A DNA stretch of 64,000 nucleotides, taken from assembly GCA_024169445.1 (NCBI GenBank), contig JALKFA010000001.1:3782001-3846000 (forward strand), read 5' to 3'. The translations under genes were made by a program, and so were the position numbers. The DNA is from Buttiauxella agrestis ATCC 33320. GTDB taxonomy: Bacteria > Pseudomonadota > Gammaproteobacteria > Enterobacterales > Enterobacteriaceae. Of this stretch, positions 36,655 through 45,436 are shown piece after piece. Under the pieces are notes generated by a model, which had not been told where the DNA came from, did no database searches, and saw only the letters and a program-made list of their open reading frames with translations. Numbering within the stretch: position 1 is the stretch's first letter; each line of letters starts with the position of its first letter.

Positions 36655-36686
36655 GTCGGATGTCGCTACGCTAAGCGACATCCGAC
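36655..36686. repeat. long perfect REP hairpin
   Basis: GTCGGATGTCGCT and AGCGACATCCGAC form a perfect 13-bp stem with a six-base loop (ACGCTA), between the convergent Cache and permease genes. It is a REP variant with an extended stem, probably a bidirectional terminator. Confidence 0.8.
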
Positions 36687-36693
36687 ATTGATA

Positions 36694-38172
36694 TTAACCT
36701 TGTTCGGTATTTAATTTACGAGCGTATTCAATCGCATCATTCTCGGGTGCACTCGAGCGACCAAACGGTTTGCTGACGAACATATAAATCAGGCCCGAAC
36801 CAATCACAATCGCCAGTCCTACCAGCACCGTCCAGCGGTCCATAAAGTTTTCACTCTGGGCCGGTTGCGCCAGTAACCAAATACCGCACAACCCGTAAGC
36901 CAGTGCCAGAATATTGACGATAATCCCCCACGAACCCACCGTCCATTCACCGGCAGGTTTCCACCCTTTCAGGCGCTGGCGCAATGCCGCCAGTACCACC
37001 ATCTGGAAGGAAATATAGATACCGATGACCGCAAATGCGGTAATACGCGCCAGGCTATCAGGCTGGAAATAGACCCACACGCAGATAATCACCGGTAACA
37101 AACAGCTCACCATCATGGCGTTATCCGGCACGCTATGTTTGGAGATTTTCGACATCCATTCGCTGCCAGGTAGCATGTTATCGCGGGAGAAGGAAAATAT
37201 CAGACGGCTCAAGGCAGCTTGCAAAGAAAGAATACAAGACAACATCGCAATCACCGCGACCACAATAAAGACCGTAGCACCGGTTGGCCCCAACGCTTCG
37301 TTGAGAATCGCCGGAATCGGGTCGGAAATTTTACCGTTTACAATGTTGACTAAATCTGGGGACGATAACAAATAACCCATAATCGAAATTACCGCAGAGA
37401 TGGCACCAAACACGATACTTAAAATCATCGCCACGGGAATTTTCTTACCTGGGTTTTTCACTTCTTCTGCCACATTACCGCAGGCTTCGAAGCCGAAGAA
37501 CATAAACAACCCCATCAAAGATGCTGACATAAAGGCGGTGGTGTAATTGCCGTCGTTAGCCAACACGCCCATCGAGTCAAATACCACGGAGAAAGGTTGC
37601 GAGCGATGGAATATCAGCAGATAAATGCCGAGTGCAATAACGCTGACGATTTCACACCAAAAACCAATTCTCGCCACGCGAGCCAGGTTTTTGGTGCCTG
37701 ACATATTCACGACCATCATAATCAGCAGCAAGACGACAGACGTCACCATCATATTGCCCGCACTAGTGGCGTAGTGGAATAACGAGGCCACGAAGGTAGA
37801 GGTGTATTCCGCAATCGAAGTAATGGTAACCACTAACGCCCAAAGATAAATCCAGGCGGCAATCCAGGCATATTTTTTACCCCAAAGTCTTCTCGCCCAC
37901 GGATATAAGCCACCGGTAATCGGATATTGCGAGGCCACTTCACCAAAGACTAACGCCACCAGTAGTTGCCCGCACGCCACAATCAATATCCACCAGATAG
38001 CCGGTGGCCCCGCGAGCGTCACGGCCAACGCAAACAGCGAATAAACCGCAGTCAGTGGCGAAAGGTAGGTAAATCCCAATGCGAAGTTAGACATCAGCCC
38101 TATCGAGCGGTTGAATTGCTCGCCTTTAACTGGCTGATGTTGGTGATGTTGTTTGTCTGTCGTCTGGTCCAT
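36694..38172 (-). CDS. APC-family amine/GABA permease (ACT subfamily)
   Basis: A 492-residue inner-membrane transporter with about twelve helices in the APC fold. The opening FNRSIGLMSNFALGFTYLSPLTAVYSLF and the GGLYPWARRLWGKKYAWIAAW and FFGFEACGNVAEEVKNPGKKIP motifs place it in the amino acid/choline transporter group, which includes fungal GABA permeases. A His/Gln-rich N-terminus (KQHHQHQ) is unusual. In this setting it most likely imports GABA, putrescine or a related amine for the GabT/GabD pathway. It is a separate transcription unit from gabDT, with its own AACAT/ATGTT site upstream. Confidence 0.85.
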   Translation of the reverse strand: MDQTTDKQHHQHQPVKGEQFNRSIGLMSNFALGFTYLSPLTAVYSLFALAVTLAGPPAIWWILIVACGQLLVALVFGEVASQYPITGGLYPWARRLWGKKYAWIAAWIYLWALVVTITSIAEYTSTFVASLFHYATSAGNMMVTSVVLLLIMMVVNMSGTKNLARVARIGFWCEIVSVIALGIYLLIFHRSQPFSVVFDSMGVLANDGNYTTAFMSASLMGLFMFFGFEACGNVAEEVKNPGKKIPVAMILSIVFGAISAVISIMGYLLSSPDLVNIVNGKISDPIPAILNEALGPTGATVFIVVAVIAMLSCILSLQAALSRLIFSFSRDNMLPGSEWMSKISKHSVPDNAMMVSCLLPVIICVWVYFQPDSLARITAFAVIGIYISFQMVVLAALRQRLKGWKPAGEWTVGSWGIIVNILALAYGLCGIWLLAQPAQSENFMDRWTVLVGLAIVIGSGLIYMFVSKPFGRSSAPENDAIEYARKLNTEQG

Positions 38173-38222
38173 ATCTTTTCTCTTTATGTGGCATAAGGGC
38201 AGGCAGTGTGTGTATTTTATAA

Positions 38223-38235
38223 AACATAATATGTT
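38223..38235. promoter_or_regulatory. AACAT-AAT-ATGTT site upstream of the permease
   Basis: AACATAATATGTT is an inverted repeat with half-sites matching those at 35050-35078, followed by another ATATGT. It lies about 50 bp before the permease start, a plausible second target of the GntR regulator. Confidence 0.45.
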
Positions 38236-38299
38236 ATATGTATACGCTTAATGTCACATTATTGTTAAAGATTTTGAGCAAGGTTTTAACAAGAGAATT

Positions 38300-38371
38300 G
38301 TCGGATGACGCTACGCTTATCCGACCTACGATTTGGATTTTGTAGCACGGGTAAGCGCAGTGTCACCCGCC
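38300..38371. repeat. A/B REP pair (one BIME unit)
   Basis: GTCGGATGACGCTACGC...CCGACCTAC (38300-38329) and a diverged B-type palindrome GTAGCACGGGTAAGC...GTCACCCGCC (38342-38371), located between gabD and the permease promoter. Confidence 0.8.
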
Positions 38372-38394
38372 AGAAGGTTGTAAATGTGAATGGG

Positions 38395-39849
38395 TTAAGC
38401 GAGGTTAACGCAGACGTATTTCATCTCTAAATACTCATCAATCCCGAAGCGTGAGCCTTCGCGCCCCAGCCCTGATTGCTTGATGCCGCCAAATGGCGCA
38501 ACTTCGTTGGAAATCAGCCCGGTGTTGACCCCTACCATGCCGTATTCCAGTGCTTCAGGAATTTGCCACTGGCGCTTCGCATCCTGCGTGAATATATACG
38601 CGGCAAGGCCAAACTCGGTATCGTTGGCGTAATTCACTACTTCGTCGTCACGGTCAAATTTAAACAACGCAGCCACCGGCCCGAAGGTTTCTTCACGAGC
38701 AAAACGCATCTCTTGCGTGATATTGGCCACCACGGTCGGAGCGAAATAATTGCCACCCAACGGATGTTTATGGCCGCCAGTTAACAGCGTGGCGCCCTTT
38801 TGCAGCGCGTCATTCAGATGCAGCTCAACTTTTTCAATCGCTTTGGCATTGATAAGCGGCCCTTGTGTCACGCCGTCATCCATACCATTGCCGACTTTCA
38901 GGGCTTCAACCGCTTTCACCAGTTCATCGCACAACTTTTGATAAATCCCGCTCTGCACGTAGATGCGGTTGGCGCACACGCAGGTTTGCCCGCTGTTACG
39001 GAATTTCGACGCCATAATGCCCTTTACGGCAAGCCCAAGGTCGGCATCGTCAAAGACAATAACCGGCGCATTTCCGCCAAGCTCCAGCGAGAGCTTTTTG
39101 ATGGTCGGAGCACATTGCGCCATTAATAAGCGCCCTGTTTCCGTGGAGCCGGTAAAACTGAGTTTGCGTACCGTGGCATTGCGACACAGTTCACCGCCAA
39201 TTTCTTTGGCATCTCCGGTAATGACTTGCAACAGGGCTTTTGGCAAACCTGCCAGTTCGGCAAGTTTGGCTAACGCCAGCGCGGTCAGTGGCGTTTGTTC
39301 CGCGGGCTTAACGATAATTGCACAGCCTGCGGCTAATGCCGGGGCTACTTTGCGGGTGATCATCGCCGCCGGGAAATTCCACGGGGTGATTGCCGCGCAA
39401 ACACCAACAGGTTGTTTCGAGACGATAAAACGTTGATCCGGGTTGGTCGGTTGCAACAACACGCCATCGACTCTTTTCGCCTCTTCCGCAAACCAGCTAA
39501 TGAACGAGGCAGCATAGTTTACTTCGCCACGCGCTTCAGCCAGCGGTTTGCCGCCTTCACTGGTAATCAGCCGCGCCAGATCTTCAGTATTTTCCTGAAT
39601 CAGGCTCACCCAACGATGGAGGATTTTTGCGCGGCTTGCCGCAGTCTGCATCTTCCACGCTTTTTGCGCGATCTCTGCCGCCGCGATTGCCTGCTGAGTT
39701 TCAGCTTGCCCCATCAACGGCACTTCGGCGATTTTCTGCCCCGTCGCGGCATTGACCACCGACATGGTTTTACCCGACTGGGCGTGGCTCCACTCGCCGC
39801 CAACCGGGCAACTGTCGAGCAGCAGGTCTGTATTGTTTAAATTGATCAT
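38395..39849 (-). CDS. gabD: succinate-semialdehyde dehydrogenase
   Basis: A 484-residue NAD(P)-dependent aldehyde dehydrogenase closely resembling E. coli GabD: catalytic C290 (GQTCVCANR), base E256 (LELGGNAP), and the PWNFPAAMITRK and FTGST segments. It oxidises succinate semialdehyde from GABA transamination to succinate. ATG 39849 is chosen because it matches family starts; GTG 39861, overlapping the gabT stop, is possible, and neither has a strong ribosome-binding site. It is second in a gabT-gabD operon, an order opposite to the E. coli gabDTP cluster. Confidence 0.93.
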   Translation of the reverse strand: MINLNNTDLLLDSCPVGGEWSHAQSGKTMSVVNAATGQKIAEVPLMGQAETQQAIAAAEIAQKAWKMQTAASRAKILHRWVSLIQENTEDLARLITSEGGKPLAEARGEVNYAASFISWFAEEAKRVDGVLLQPTNPDQRFIVSKQPVGVCAAITPWNFPAAMITRKVAPALAAGCAIIVKPAEQTPLTALALAKLAELAGLPKALLQVITGDAKEIGGELCRNATVRKLSFTGSTETGRLLMAQCAPTIKKLSLELGGNAPVIVFDDADLGLAVKGIMASKFRNSGQTCVCANRIYVQSGIYQKLCDELVKAVEALKVGNGMDDGVTQGPLINAKAIEKVELHLNDALQKGATLLTGGHKHPLGGNYFAPTVVANITQEMRFAREETFGPVAALFKFDRDDEVVNYANDTEFGLAAYIFTQDAKRQWQIPEALEYGMVGVNTGLISNEVAPFGGIKQSGLGREGSRFGIDEYLEMKYVCVNLA

Positions 39850-39857
39850 CTTGGGTC

Positions 39858-41123
39858 TCACATTTGCGTCGCGGTTTTAATGATATCCAGCGCTTTATCG
39901 AACTGAGCATCAGGGATGGTCAGCGGATAAAGGAAACGGATCACGTTGCCATTTTGACCACAGGTCAGTAGCAGCAAGCCTTGCTCCAACGCACGTTTCT
40001 GCACTTGCTGGGCAATTGCCGCAGACGGCTCGCCAGTTGTGGTGTCGTAAAATTCTGCGGCAATCATCGAGCCAAGGCCACGCACTTCCGCTAAGGCCGG
40101 GCAATTTTGTTTGATCTCGCGCAGCGCAGATGTCAGCCGTTCGCCCAGTGCTTCGGCTCGTTGGCAGAGTTTTTCCTCAGCAATAATATCCAGCACCGCA
40201 TGGGCTGCCGCCACCGACAGCGGGTTACCGGCGTAAGTCCCGCCCAAACCGCCAGGCGCAGGTGCATCCATAATTTCCGCTTTACCCACCACGCCAGATA
40301 ACGGCATGCCGCCTGCCAGGCTTTTCGCCATAGTCATCAGGTCAGGTTGATGCGCGTAATGGTTCATGGCAAACATTTTGCCGGTGCGCGCAAAACCACT
40401 TTGCACTTCGTCAGCAATCATCACGATGCCGTGGGTATCACAAATTTGGCGAATCGCCGCCACAAATTCAGGCGGAGCCACATTGAAGCCGCCTTCACCC
40501 TGCACAGGTTCGAATATAATCGCCGCTACCTGAGTTGCCTCAATGTCGGATTTAAACAGGCGTTCGATGGATTTCACCGCATCGTGAGTGGAAATCCCGT
40601 TCAGTTCGGACGGATACGGCGCATGGAAGACGGACCCAGGGAATGGGCCAAAACCAATTTTGTAGGGAGCCACTTTGCCGGTTAACGCCATGGTCATGTA
40701 AGTGCGACCATGGAACCCACCGCTAAAAGCAATCACACCAGGGCGGCCAGTATGGGCGCGGGCAATCTTCACCGCGTTTTCTACCGCTTCAGCCCCGGTG
40801 GTGAAAAAGGCCGTTTTCTTACGCCCAGCGATTGGCGCGGCGGCGTTAATTTTCTCTGCAAGCTGAACGTAGCTTTCGTAAGGGACAATCTGATAAGCGG
40901 TGTGAGTAAACGCTTGAAGTTGCTGCTCAACCGCCTGCACCAGGCGAGGATGCCGATGGCCGGTATTCAGCACGGCAATCCCGGCGGCAAAATCAATGTA
41001 CTGCTTGCCTTCAACGTCAGTGATGGTGCTGTTTTCAGCCGATTGGGCAAAGAAATTACACATCACACCTACGCCACGTGGAGTAGCAGCCAGACGACGT
41101 TGATGGAGTTCGTTATTACTCAT
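39858..41123 (-). CDS. gabT: 4-aminobutyrate aminotransferase
   Basis: A 421-residue class III PLP aminotransferase converting GABA and 2-oxoglutarate to succinate semialdehyde and glutamate. The PLP site is IADEVQSGFARTG with Lys in TMAKSLAGGMPLSG, plus the FSGGFHGRT phosphate-binding segment. Near-identical motifs occur in E. coli GabT and PuuE. ATG 41123 with GAGGG eight bases upstream is preferred over GTG 41138. It is divergent from the MocR-type regulator at 41234, as in many GabR/PdxR-type arrangements. Confidence 0.94.
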   Translation of the reverse strand: MSNNELHQRRLAATPRGVGVMCNFFAQSAENSTITDVEGKQYIDFAAGIAVLNTGHRHPRLVQAVEQQLQAFTHTAYQIVPYESYVQLAEKINAAAPIAGRKKTAFFTTGAEAVENAVKIARAHTGRPGVIAFSGGFHGRTYMTMALTGKVAPYKIGFGPFPGSVFHAPYPSELNGISTHDAVKSIERLFKSDIEATQVAAIIFEPVQGEGGFNVAPPEFVAAIRQICDTHGIVMIADEVQSGFARTGKMFAMNHYAHQPDLMTMAKSLAGGMPLSGVVGKAEIMDAPAPGGLGGTYAGNPLSVAAAHAVLDIIAEEKLCQRAEALGERLTSALREIKQNCPALAEVRGLGSMIAAEFYDTTTGEPSAAIAQQVQKRALEQGLLLLTCGQNGNVIRFLYPLTIPDAQFDKALDIIKTATQM

Positions 41124-41150
41124 TTTTTTATCCCTCACACATTTATCAAA

Positions 41151-41200
41151 TAGACAGGTTGTATTACCTGATTCATTTAGACAGTATCTGGTACCTTAAT
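41151..41200. promoter_or_regulatory. MocR-type direct-repeat operator, gabT / regulator intergenic
   Basis: TAGACAG occurs twice (41151-41157 and 41178-41184) at a 27-bp spacing in the 110-bp divergent gap. An AGGT/ACCT inverted repeat (41156-41169) and CTGGTACC (41189-41195 region) lie nearby. Widely spaced direct repeats are typical binding sites of GabR/MocR dimers. Confidence 0.5.
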
Positions 41201-41233
41201 CGAGAGCCAAATCGTTTTAATAATAGGATCCAA

Positions 41234-42706
41234 ATGCGTTCACTTGCCGTAGATGTGATCAAGCAGGCATTTATCCACACGCCTGGCGAGAAACTTCATA
41301 AGAAACTCTATGTTGCGATATGCAACTGCATCCTCGAAGGGAGTTTACGTCCAGCAGCGCGCATGCCACCGACCCGGGATTTGGCAAATGAACTGGCACT
41401 GTCGCGAAATACCGTATTACGGGTGTATGAGCAGTTGCAGGCAGAAGGTTATATTTCAACACGCACCAGCAGCGGCACATTCGTCACCGAAAGTGTGCTG
41501 GATAATCTCACCACGCAAGTCACTAAAACGGTACAAACCACACAGCCTGACGCACCTGCAACTCTTTCAGACCGTGGCCTTGAACTGCTGGGAAATGCCA
41601 GTGCCAGCCCCGCGCAATGGGGGGCTTTTATTCCTGGTGTGCCCGATGTGAATAGCTTCCCGCACCGCATATTTAAGAAGATTTATGATCGCGTCGCCAG
41701 GTCCCCTGACCCGCAATATCTGACTTATGACGCAGACGGCGGGCTCGAGTTGTTGAAATCCGCGTTGTCTGATTATTTGCGTACCGCGCGTGGAGTAAAA
41801 TGTTCCACCGACCAGATATTAATCACCGAAGGGATTCATCAGGCTCTGGATTTAGTCACCCGCACGTTATGTAACCCAGGCGACCATGCGTGGATTGAAG
41901 AGCCCGGCTATTGGGGCATTAAGAATATATTACGCATCAATGCCGTCAATATGACGGCGTGTGATGTCGACGATCAGGGATTAGTTCCAGAACCTGCCCC
42001 CGCCGTGCGGCCAAAATTAATCTTCGTGACCCCTTCCCATCAATATCCGCTTGGTTCAGTGATGAGCCTGCCTCGACGGCAGTTATTACTTTCGCAGGCC
42101 AGGGAATTTAAAAGCTGGATTGTCGAAGATGATTACGACAGTGAATTTCGTTTTTCCGGCCAGCCGATACCGTCACTACAAGGGCTGGAAGAAAACAGCC
42201 CAGTTATTTATATCGGCACCTTCAGTAAAACGCTGTATCCCGCACTGCGTCTGGGTTATGTCGTGCTGCCCAAGCCGTTAGCGGCGCCACTTAAAAAGGT
42301 GCATAACGAGCTTTATCGCGGTGGTCATCAGATAGTTCAGGCAGCTTTAGCAGAGTTTATCCGTGAAGGTTATTACGCCGCGCACATTCGCAAAATGCGC
42401 CAGTTATATAGCAAACGCCGCAGTTTATTGGTGGAACTGATTAAACAGTATCTGGGTGAATCCTATCTTGGTTATTTTAACAGTAACGCCGGTCTGCATC
42501 TGATTATTCAATTCCCCCTTGAAGCGGATGATATTGGTATCTCAAGGCTTGCGAATGCTGAAGGGATTCTGGTCAGGCCATTGTCGCGTTATTATTTTAA
42601 TCAACAGAAAATGAAAGGACTATTAGTCGGTTTCGCCAGCATTCAGGATAGCGATATGGAGGCCTCGTTTATTCGTCTGGCGGAGATCATTAAGCAGAAC
42701 GTCTGA
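41234..42706 (+). CDS. MocR/GabR-type PLP-dependent transcription factor
   Basis: A 490-residue chimeric regulator. The N-terminal GntR-type winged helix (RMPPTRDLANELALSRNTVLRVYEQLQAEGYI, about residues 34-70) joins through a linker rich in Thr and Ala to an aminotransferase-fold domain with the PLP lysine region IYIGTFSKTLYPALRLGYVVLP. Such regulators (GabR, PdxR, TauR) sense GABA, PLP or amino acids by external aldimine formation. The frame opens at 41159, but ATG 41234 has AGGA five bases upstream and starts where homologues do. Divergent position identifies gabTD as the likely target and GABA as the likely ligand. Confidence 0.9.
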   Translation: MRSLAVDVIKQAFIHTPGEKLHKKLYVAICNCILEGSLRPAARMPPTRDLANELALSRNTVLRVYEQLQAEGYISTRTSSGTFVTESVLDNLTTQVTKTVQTTQPDAPATLSDRGLELLGNASASPAQWGAFIPGVPDVNSFPHRIFKKIYDRVARSPDPQYLTYDADGGLELLKSALSDYLRTARGVKCSTDQILITEGIHQALDLVTRTLCNPGDHAWIEEPGYWGIKNILRINAVNMTACDVDDQGLVPEPAPAVRPKLIFVTPSHQYPLGSVMSLPRRQLLLSQAREFKSWIVEDDYDSEFRFSGQPIPSLQGLEENSPVIYIGTFSKTLYPALRLGYVVLPKPLAAPLKKVHNELYRGGHQIVQAALAEFIREGYYAAHIRKMRQLYSKRRSLLVELIKQYLGESYLGYFNSNAGLHLIIQFPLEADDIGISRLANAEGILVRPLSRYYFNQQKMKGLLVGFASIQDSDMEASFIRLAEIIKQNV

Positions 42707-42730
42707 AGCGAAAGCAGTGATTGAATTACG

Positions 42731-42753
42731 ATAATGTTATGTTATAACGTTTT
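42731..42753. promoter_or_regulatory. Zur box of zinT
   Basis: ATGTTATGTTATAACGT (42734-42750) matches the core ATGTTATANTATAACAT of the gammaproteobacterial Zur consensus at all but two positions. It lies 30 bp before the zinT start, where zinc-loaded Zur would block transcription. Confidence 0.75.
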
Positions 42754-42782
42754 ATAAATTCACATACCCACTGGAGAACTTC

Positions 42783-43430
42783 ATGACTAAACGCATTTCC
42801 GCCGCGCTGCTGGGCGCTGGCATTTTACTGAGTAGTGCTCATGTACTGGCGCATAGCCATTCACACGGCAAGCCGTTAACTGAAGCTGAACAGAAAGCCA
42901 GCGCCGGAGTTTTCGACGATAACGACGTCAAGGACCGCACCCTCAGCGATTGGGATGGGATGTGGCAGTCGGTGAATCCTTACCTGTTAAACGGCGACTT
43001 AGATCCGGTGATGGAGAAAAAAGCCCAAAAAGATGGCAGTAAAACGGTGGCGCAATACAAAGCGTATTATCAGAAAGGTTACGCGACGGATATCGATACT
43101 ATTGGCATCGAAAACAACACTATAGAGTTTCACACTGGCAAAACGATCAACACCTGCCACTACGCCTACTCTGGTTTTAAAATCCTGAATTACGCCTCTG
43201 GCAAAAAAGGTGTGCGCTATTTGTTTGAGTGCAAAGATAGCCAGTCAAAAGCCCCAAAATATGTGCAATTTAGCGACCATATTATCGGTCCGCGCAGATC
43301 TGAACATTTCCATATTTACATGGGTAATGATTCCCAGCAGTCATTATTAAAAGAAATGGACAACTGGCCGACGTTTTATGAGTACTCATTAAGCAGCAAG
43401 CAAATTGTCCACGAGATGCTGGAACACTAA
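42783..43430 (+). CDS. zinT: periplasmic zinc-binding protein ZinT
   Basis: A 215-residue exported metal-binding lipocalin-like protein (formerly YodA) that captures zinc, and cadmium, for ZnuABC under zinc starvation. The signal peptide ends at VLA, followed by an HSHSHG metal-binding N-terminus (H24, H26, H28). The conserved segments [12 protein letters not shown] and [11 protein letters not shown] supply further His ligands. GGAG supports ATG 42783. A Zur box precedes it. Neighbouring GABA genes appear unrelated in function. Confidence 0.96.
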   Translation: MTKRISAALLGAGILLSSAHVLAHSHSHGKPLTEAEQKASAGVFDDNDVKDRTLSDWDGMWQSVNPYLLNGDLDPVMEKKAQKDGSKTVAQYKAYYQKGYATDIDTIGIENNTIEFHTGKTINTCHYAYSGFKILNYASGKKGVRYLFECKDSQSKAPKYVQFSDHIIGPRRSEHFHIYMGNDSQQSLLKEMDNWPTFYEYSLSSKQIVHEMLEH

Positions 43431-43889
43431 TAAGCTATCGATTTTGCTCAGCGCATTCATCGGTTTGCCGGGTCCTGGCTGAGGGTGAATGTGCGCCTTA
43501 ATCTCAAACATCGGTCATCATAGCGCCGGAGTCATCACCGCTTCCGGCACACTTTGCGCAATACAATTGCAGATATCGGGCAATAACGCTTCCATCTTCA
43601 TCCTTAAACCTGGGATTGAAACCCTGTTTTATGATCTATGCTGAAGGCTACCAGTCAAGCAAGATGATTCACCCACTGAATCACCGCTAGCAGTGTGCTT
43701 CTTGTCCTGCTTAACACTTAATAATGTCAATCAGTTACATCAGCATTGAATTGTTAATCAGGCGATGTAAAATTAACGTTAATATGTATTGCTGATGTGA
43801 ATCATTCTTCAGATTCCTGGACTTCTTCTTCGCCATATCACCTCCTTCTCGGCGACCAGGTTTGAACCATTTTTTCAGGGAACGTTACG
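43431..43889. other. 459-bp intergenic region zinT to SH3 lipoprotein
   Basis: No confident gene. It holds the perfect 12-bp palindrome ATTAACGTTAAT (43772-43783), an inverted repeat ACATCAGCA/TGCTGATGT (43737-43745 and 43790-43798) and, on the minus strand, short coding-like frames without family resemblance (for example around 43525-43600). The plus strand at 43837-43847 reads ATCACCTCCTT, the anti-Shine-Dalgarno tail of 16S rRNA, because a perfect ribosome-binding site lies on the other strand. Confidence 0.5.
43735..43836 (-). CDS. possible 33-residue basic peptide
   Basis: A short minus-strand frame starts MAKKKSRNLKNDS directly behind a perfect AAGGAGGTGAT ribosome-binding site, continues with a hydrophobic stretch (YILTLILHRL) and ends at TAA. 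The strong initiation signal argues for translation. Lack of any recognisable family and the absence of an obvious promoter argue against it. Candidate only. Confidence 0.3.
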   Translation of the reverse strand: MAKKKSRNLKNDSHQQYILTLILHRLINNSMLM

Positions 43890-44384
43890 ATGAAATTGCG
43901 AAATCTGTTGATCCTTGCTGTTGTTGCGACGGTTGTGGGCTGTAAAGCGCCCCCACCAAAAATGACGGACGACACTCTCGTCACCAGTGAGATCAATGGT
44001 GTCACATTGACGCACCGTTATGCGGTTAGCGCGCCAAAAGAATTCACCCCAGTCAACGCAAGTTTTAGGGCGCTGTATGCAGGGTCAATTATGAGCAAAC
44101 CGGACTTCGGCGGAAAAGTCGTCAGCACCCTTGATAATGGGCAAAGTTACACCGTTTTGGGGCAAGTCGAGAATAATTGGCTGGCCGTTGCGCAGCAGGA
44201 TAAACAGGAAATGTTGGGTTATGTTCCTGCACGTGCGCTGGTGAAAAGTGAACTGTATGCACAAACGCTGAAAAAAGATCGCCCTCGTCCACGCAAGGCC
44301 ACCAAAAAAACCACCTGCGTTGCGGTCGATGGCAGTAGCAAAGCCTGCCAGAATGCGAACAGCGGCACCTGGATCATTGATTAA
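43890..44384 (+). CDS. SH3-domain lipoprotein
   Basis: A 164-residue exported protein with lipobox VVGC (Cys about residue 18), so it is a lipoprotein. A bacterial SH3 domain follows at about residues 60-120 (VNASFRALYAGSIMSKPDFGGKVVSTLDNGQSYTVLGQVENNWLAV), a fold often used for peptidoglycan or protein binding. The tail is Lys/Arg/Pro-rich with two Cys residues (TTCVAVDGSSKACQ) that may pair. An AGGGA ribosome-binding site is present. It is the first of three co-directional genes with the secreted protein and the pseudokinase. Confidence 0.8.
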   Translation: MKLRNLLILAVVATVVGCKAPPPKMTDDTLVTSEINGVTLTHRYAVSAPKEFTPVNASFRALYAGSIMSKPDFGGKVVSTLDNGQSYTVLGQVENNWLAVAQQDKQEMLGYVPARALVKSELYAQTLKKDRPRPRKATKKTTCVAVDGSSKACQNANSGTWIID

Positions 44385-44443
44385 CTGTCGACGTTTTACG
44401 TCATACCTTGTTGTTTAAAACTGTTCGGCTAAGAAGGATTTCT

Positions 44444-45397
44444 ATGAAACTCTGGCTTTCGAGTCTGGCGCTACTGCTGGCATCTACTTCAGTGTGGGCG
44501 GCTGGTAACTATCGTATCGTCCAGTCTCCTTCGCAAAAGCTGGATGTCTGGATTGACGATGTGCAAAACAACACGCCGCAAAGCTGGTGTGCGCAAGAAC
44601 TTCCCCTGCGAATCGTCGCCAATGGCGATAAAAATCCGGCGCTGCTCAATGTTTTTATGCCACGTCTGGGAACACTCCTGGAAAGCCAATGTAGCGCGGT
44701 GCAAATAGTCAGTTGGCGGATGGAAGACCCACAAGGTCAAGCACTCGCGGTTGGCACTGCGAGCAGAAGCAGCGACTGGACGGTGATTATCGCGCCGGTT
44801 GTTTCCAGCGAACTCAACACCCAACCCGCTCGCGAAGAAAACTCACCGTTAGCGGACCGCACGCCGTGGCAGGAGTTTACGCTGCAAGACGGCTGTCATT
44901 TGCGCACTTTCTGGCAGGGTGATGCTAATTCGTCAGCGATGTTTATCCCAAATGGTAAGTGTGAAAAAGGCGGCTGGTTGAATGGCCACAGTGAAATCAT
45001 TCAGAGCGGCGCTAAAGGCGAAACACGCAATGTGATGACCTTTGTGCATGGCTTCCCGGTCAGCGGATTAAGCGCCGATGCCGGTTCTGACAGCCTGCTG
45101 ATTACCAGTCTCAATAACGAGCGGATGGTGGTCAGTAATGAACATGCTCCGCAGAGTTGGATGATTTTGCCTTATCACTCAGAGCTGAATGGCTGGAAAG
45201 CCACTGGCATGGTTGCCGTTGAAGTACCACGCGAACTGGCAGTAGATGAAGCCGCTATCCAGAAGCGTTTAAATATTGTGCGCAAAGTTTGGTCGGCGTG
45301 GCTTGCACCGGATACCCCTATCACCTTGTTGTTGATTGATTCCCTGCGTCCGCAATTGCGTGATCCAGCGGTTGGCGCATGGCGCTCCCAGAAGTAA
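44444..45397 (+). CDS. secreted protein of unknown function, kinase-linked
   Basis: A 317-residue exported protein: the signal peptide ends SVWA-AGNYRI and the mature part appears all-beta, with four Cys residues at SWCAQELP, SQCSAV, DGCHLR and GKCEKG likely forming two disulfides. I recognise no family. The open frame starts at 44408, but AAGGA precedes ATG 44444, which begins a normal signal sequence. It lies 59 bp after the SH3 lipoprotein gene and 39 bp before the pseudokinase gene, so it may be the periplasmic partner of the latter's external domain (inference). Confidence 0.7.
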   Translation: MKLWLSSLALLLASTSVWAAGNYRIVQSPSQKLDVWIDDVQNNTPQSWCAQELPLRIVANGDKNPALLNVFMPRLGTLLESQCSAVQIVSWRMEDPQGQALAVGTASRSSDWTVIIAPVVSSELNTQPAREENSPLADRTPWQEFTLQDGCHLRTFWQGDANSSAMFIPNGKCEKGGWLNGHSEIIQSGAKGETRNVMTFVHGFPVSGLSADAGSDSLLITSLNNERMVVSNEHAPQSWMILPYHSELNGWKATGMVAVEVPRELAVDEAAIQKRLNIVRKVWSAWLAPDTPITLLLIDSLRPQLRDPAVGAWRSQK

Positions 45398-45436
45398 CCC
45401 TGAGTTTTCGTCGATTTCGAGCAGAGTAAGGCCATC

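Noticed and set aside
43488-43649. Plus-strand 53-codon frame (MCALISNIG...) and minus-strand frames around 43525-43600 in the zinT/SH3 gap
   Set aside because: They look partly coding but have no adequate ribosome-binding site or family resemblance, and they overlap each other antisense. They may be remnants of a lost gene, which I cannot show.
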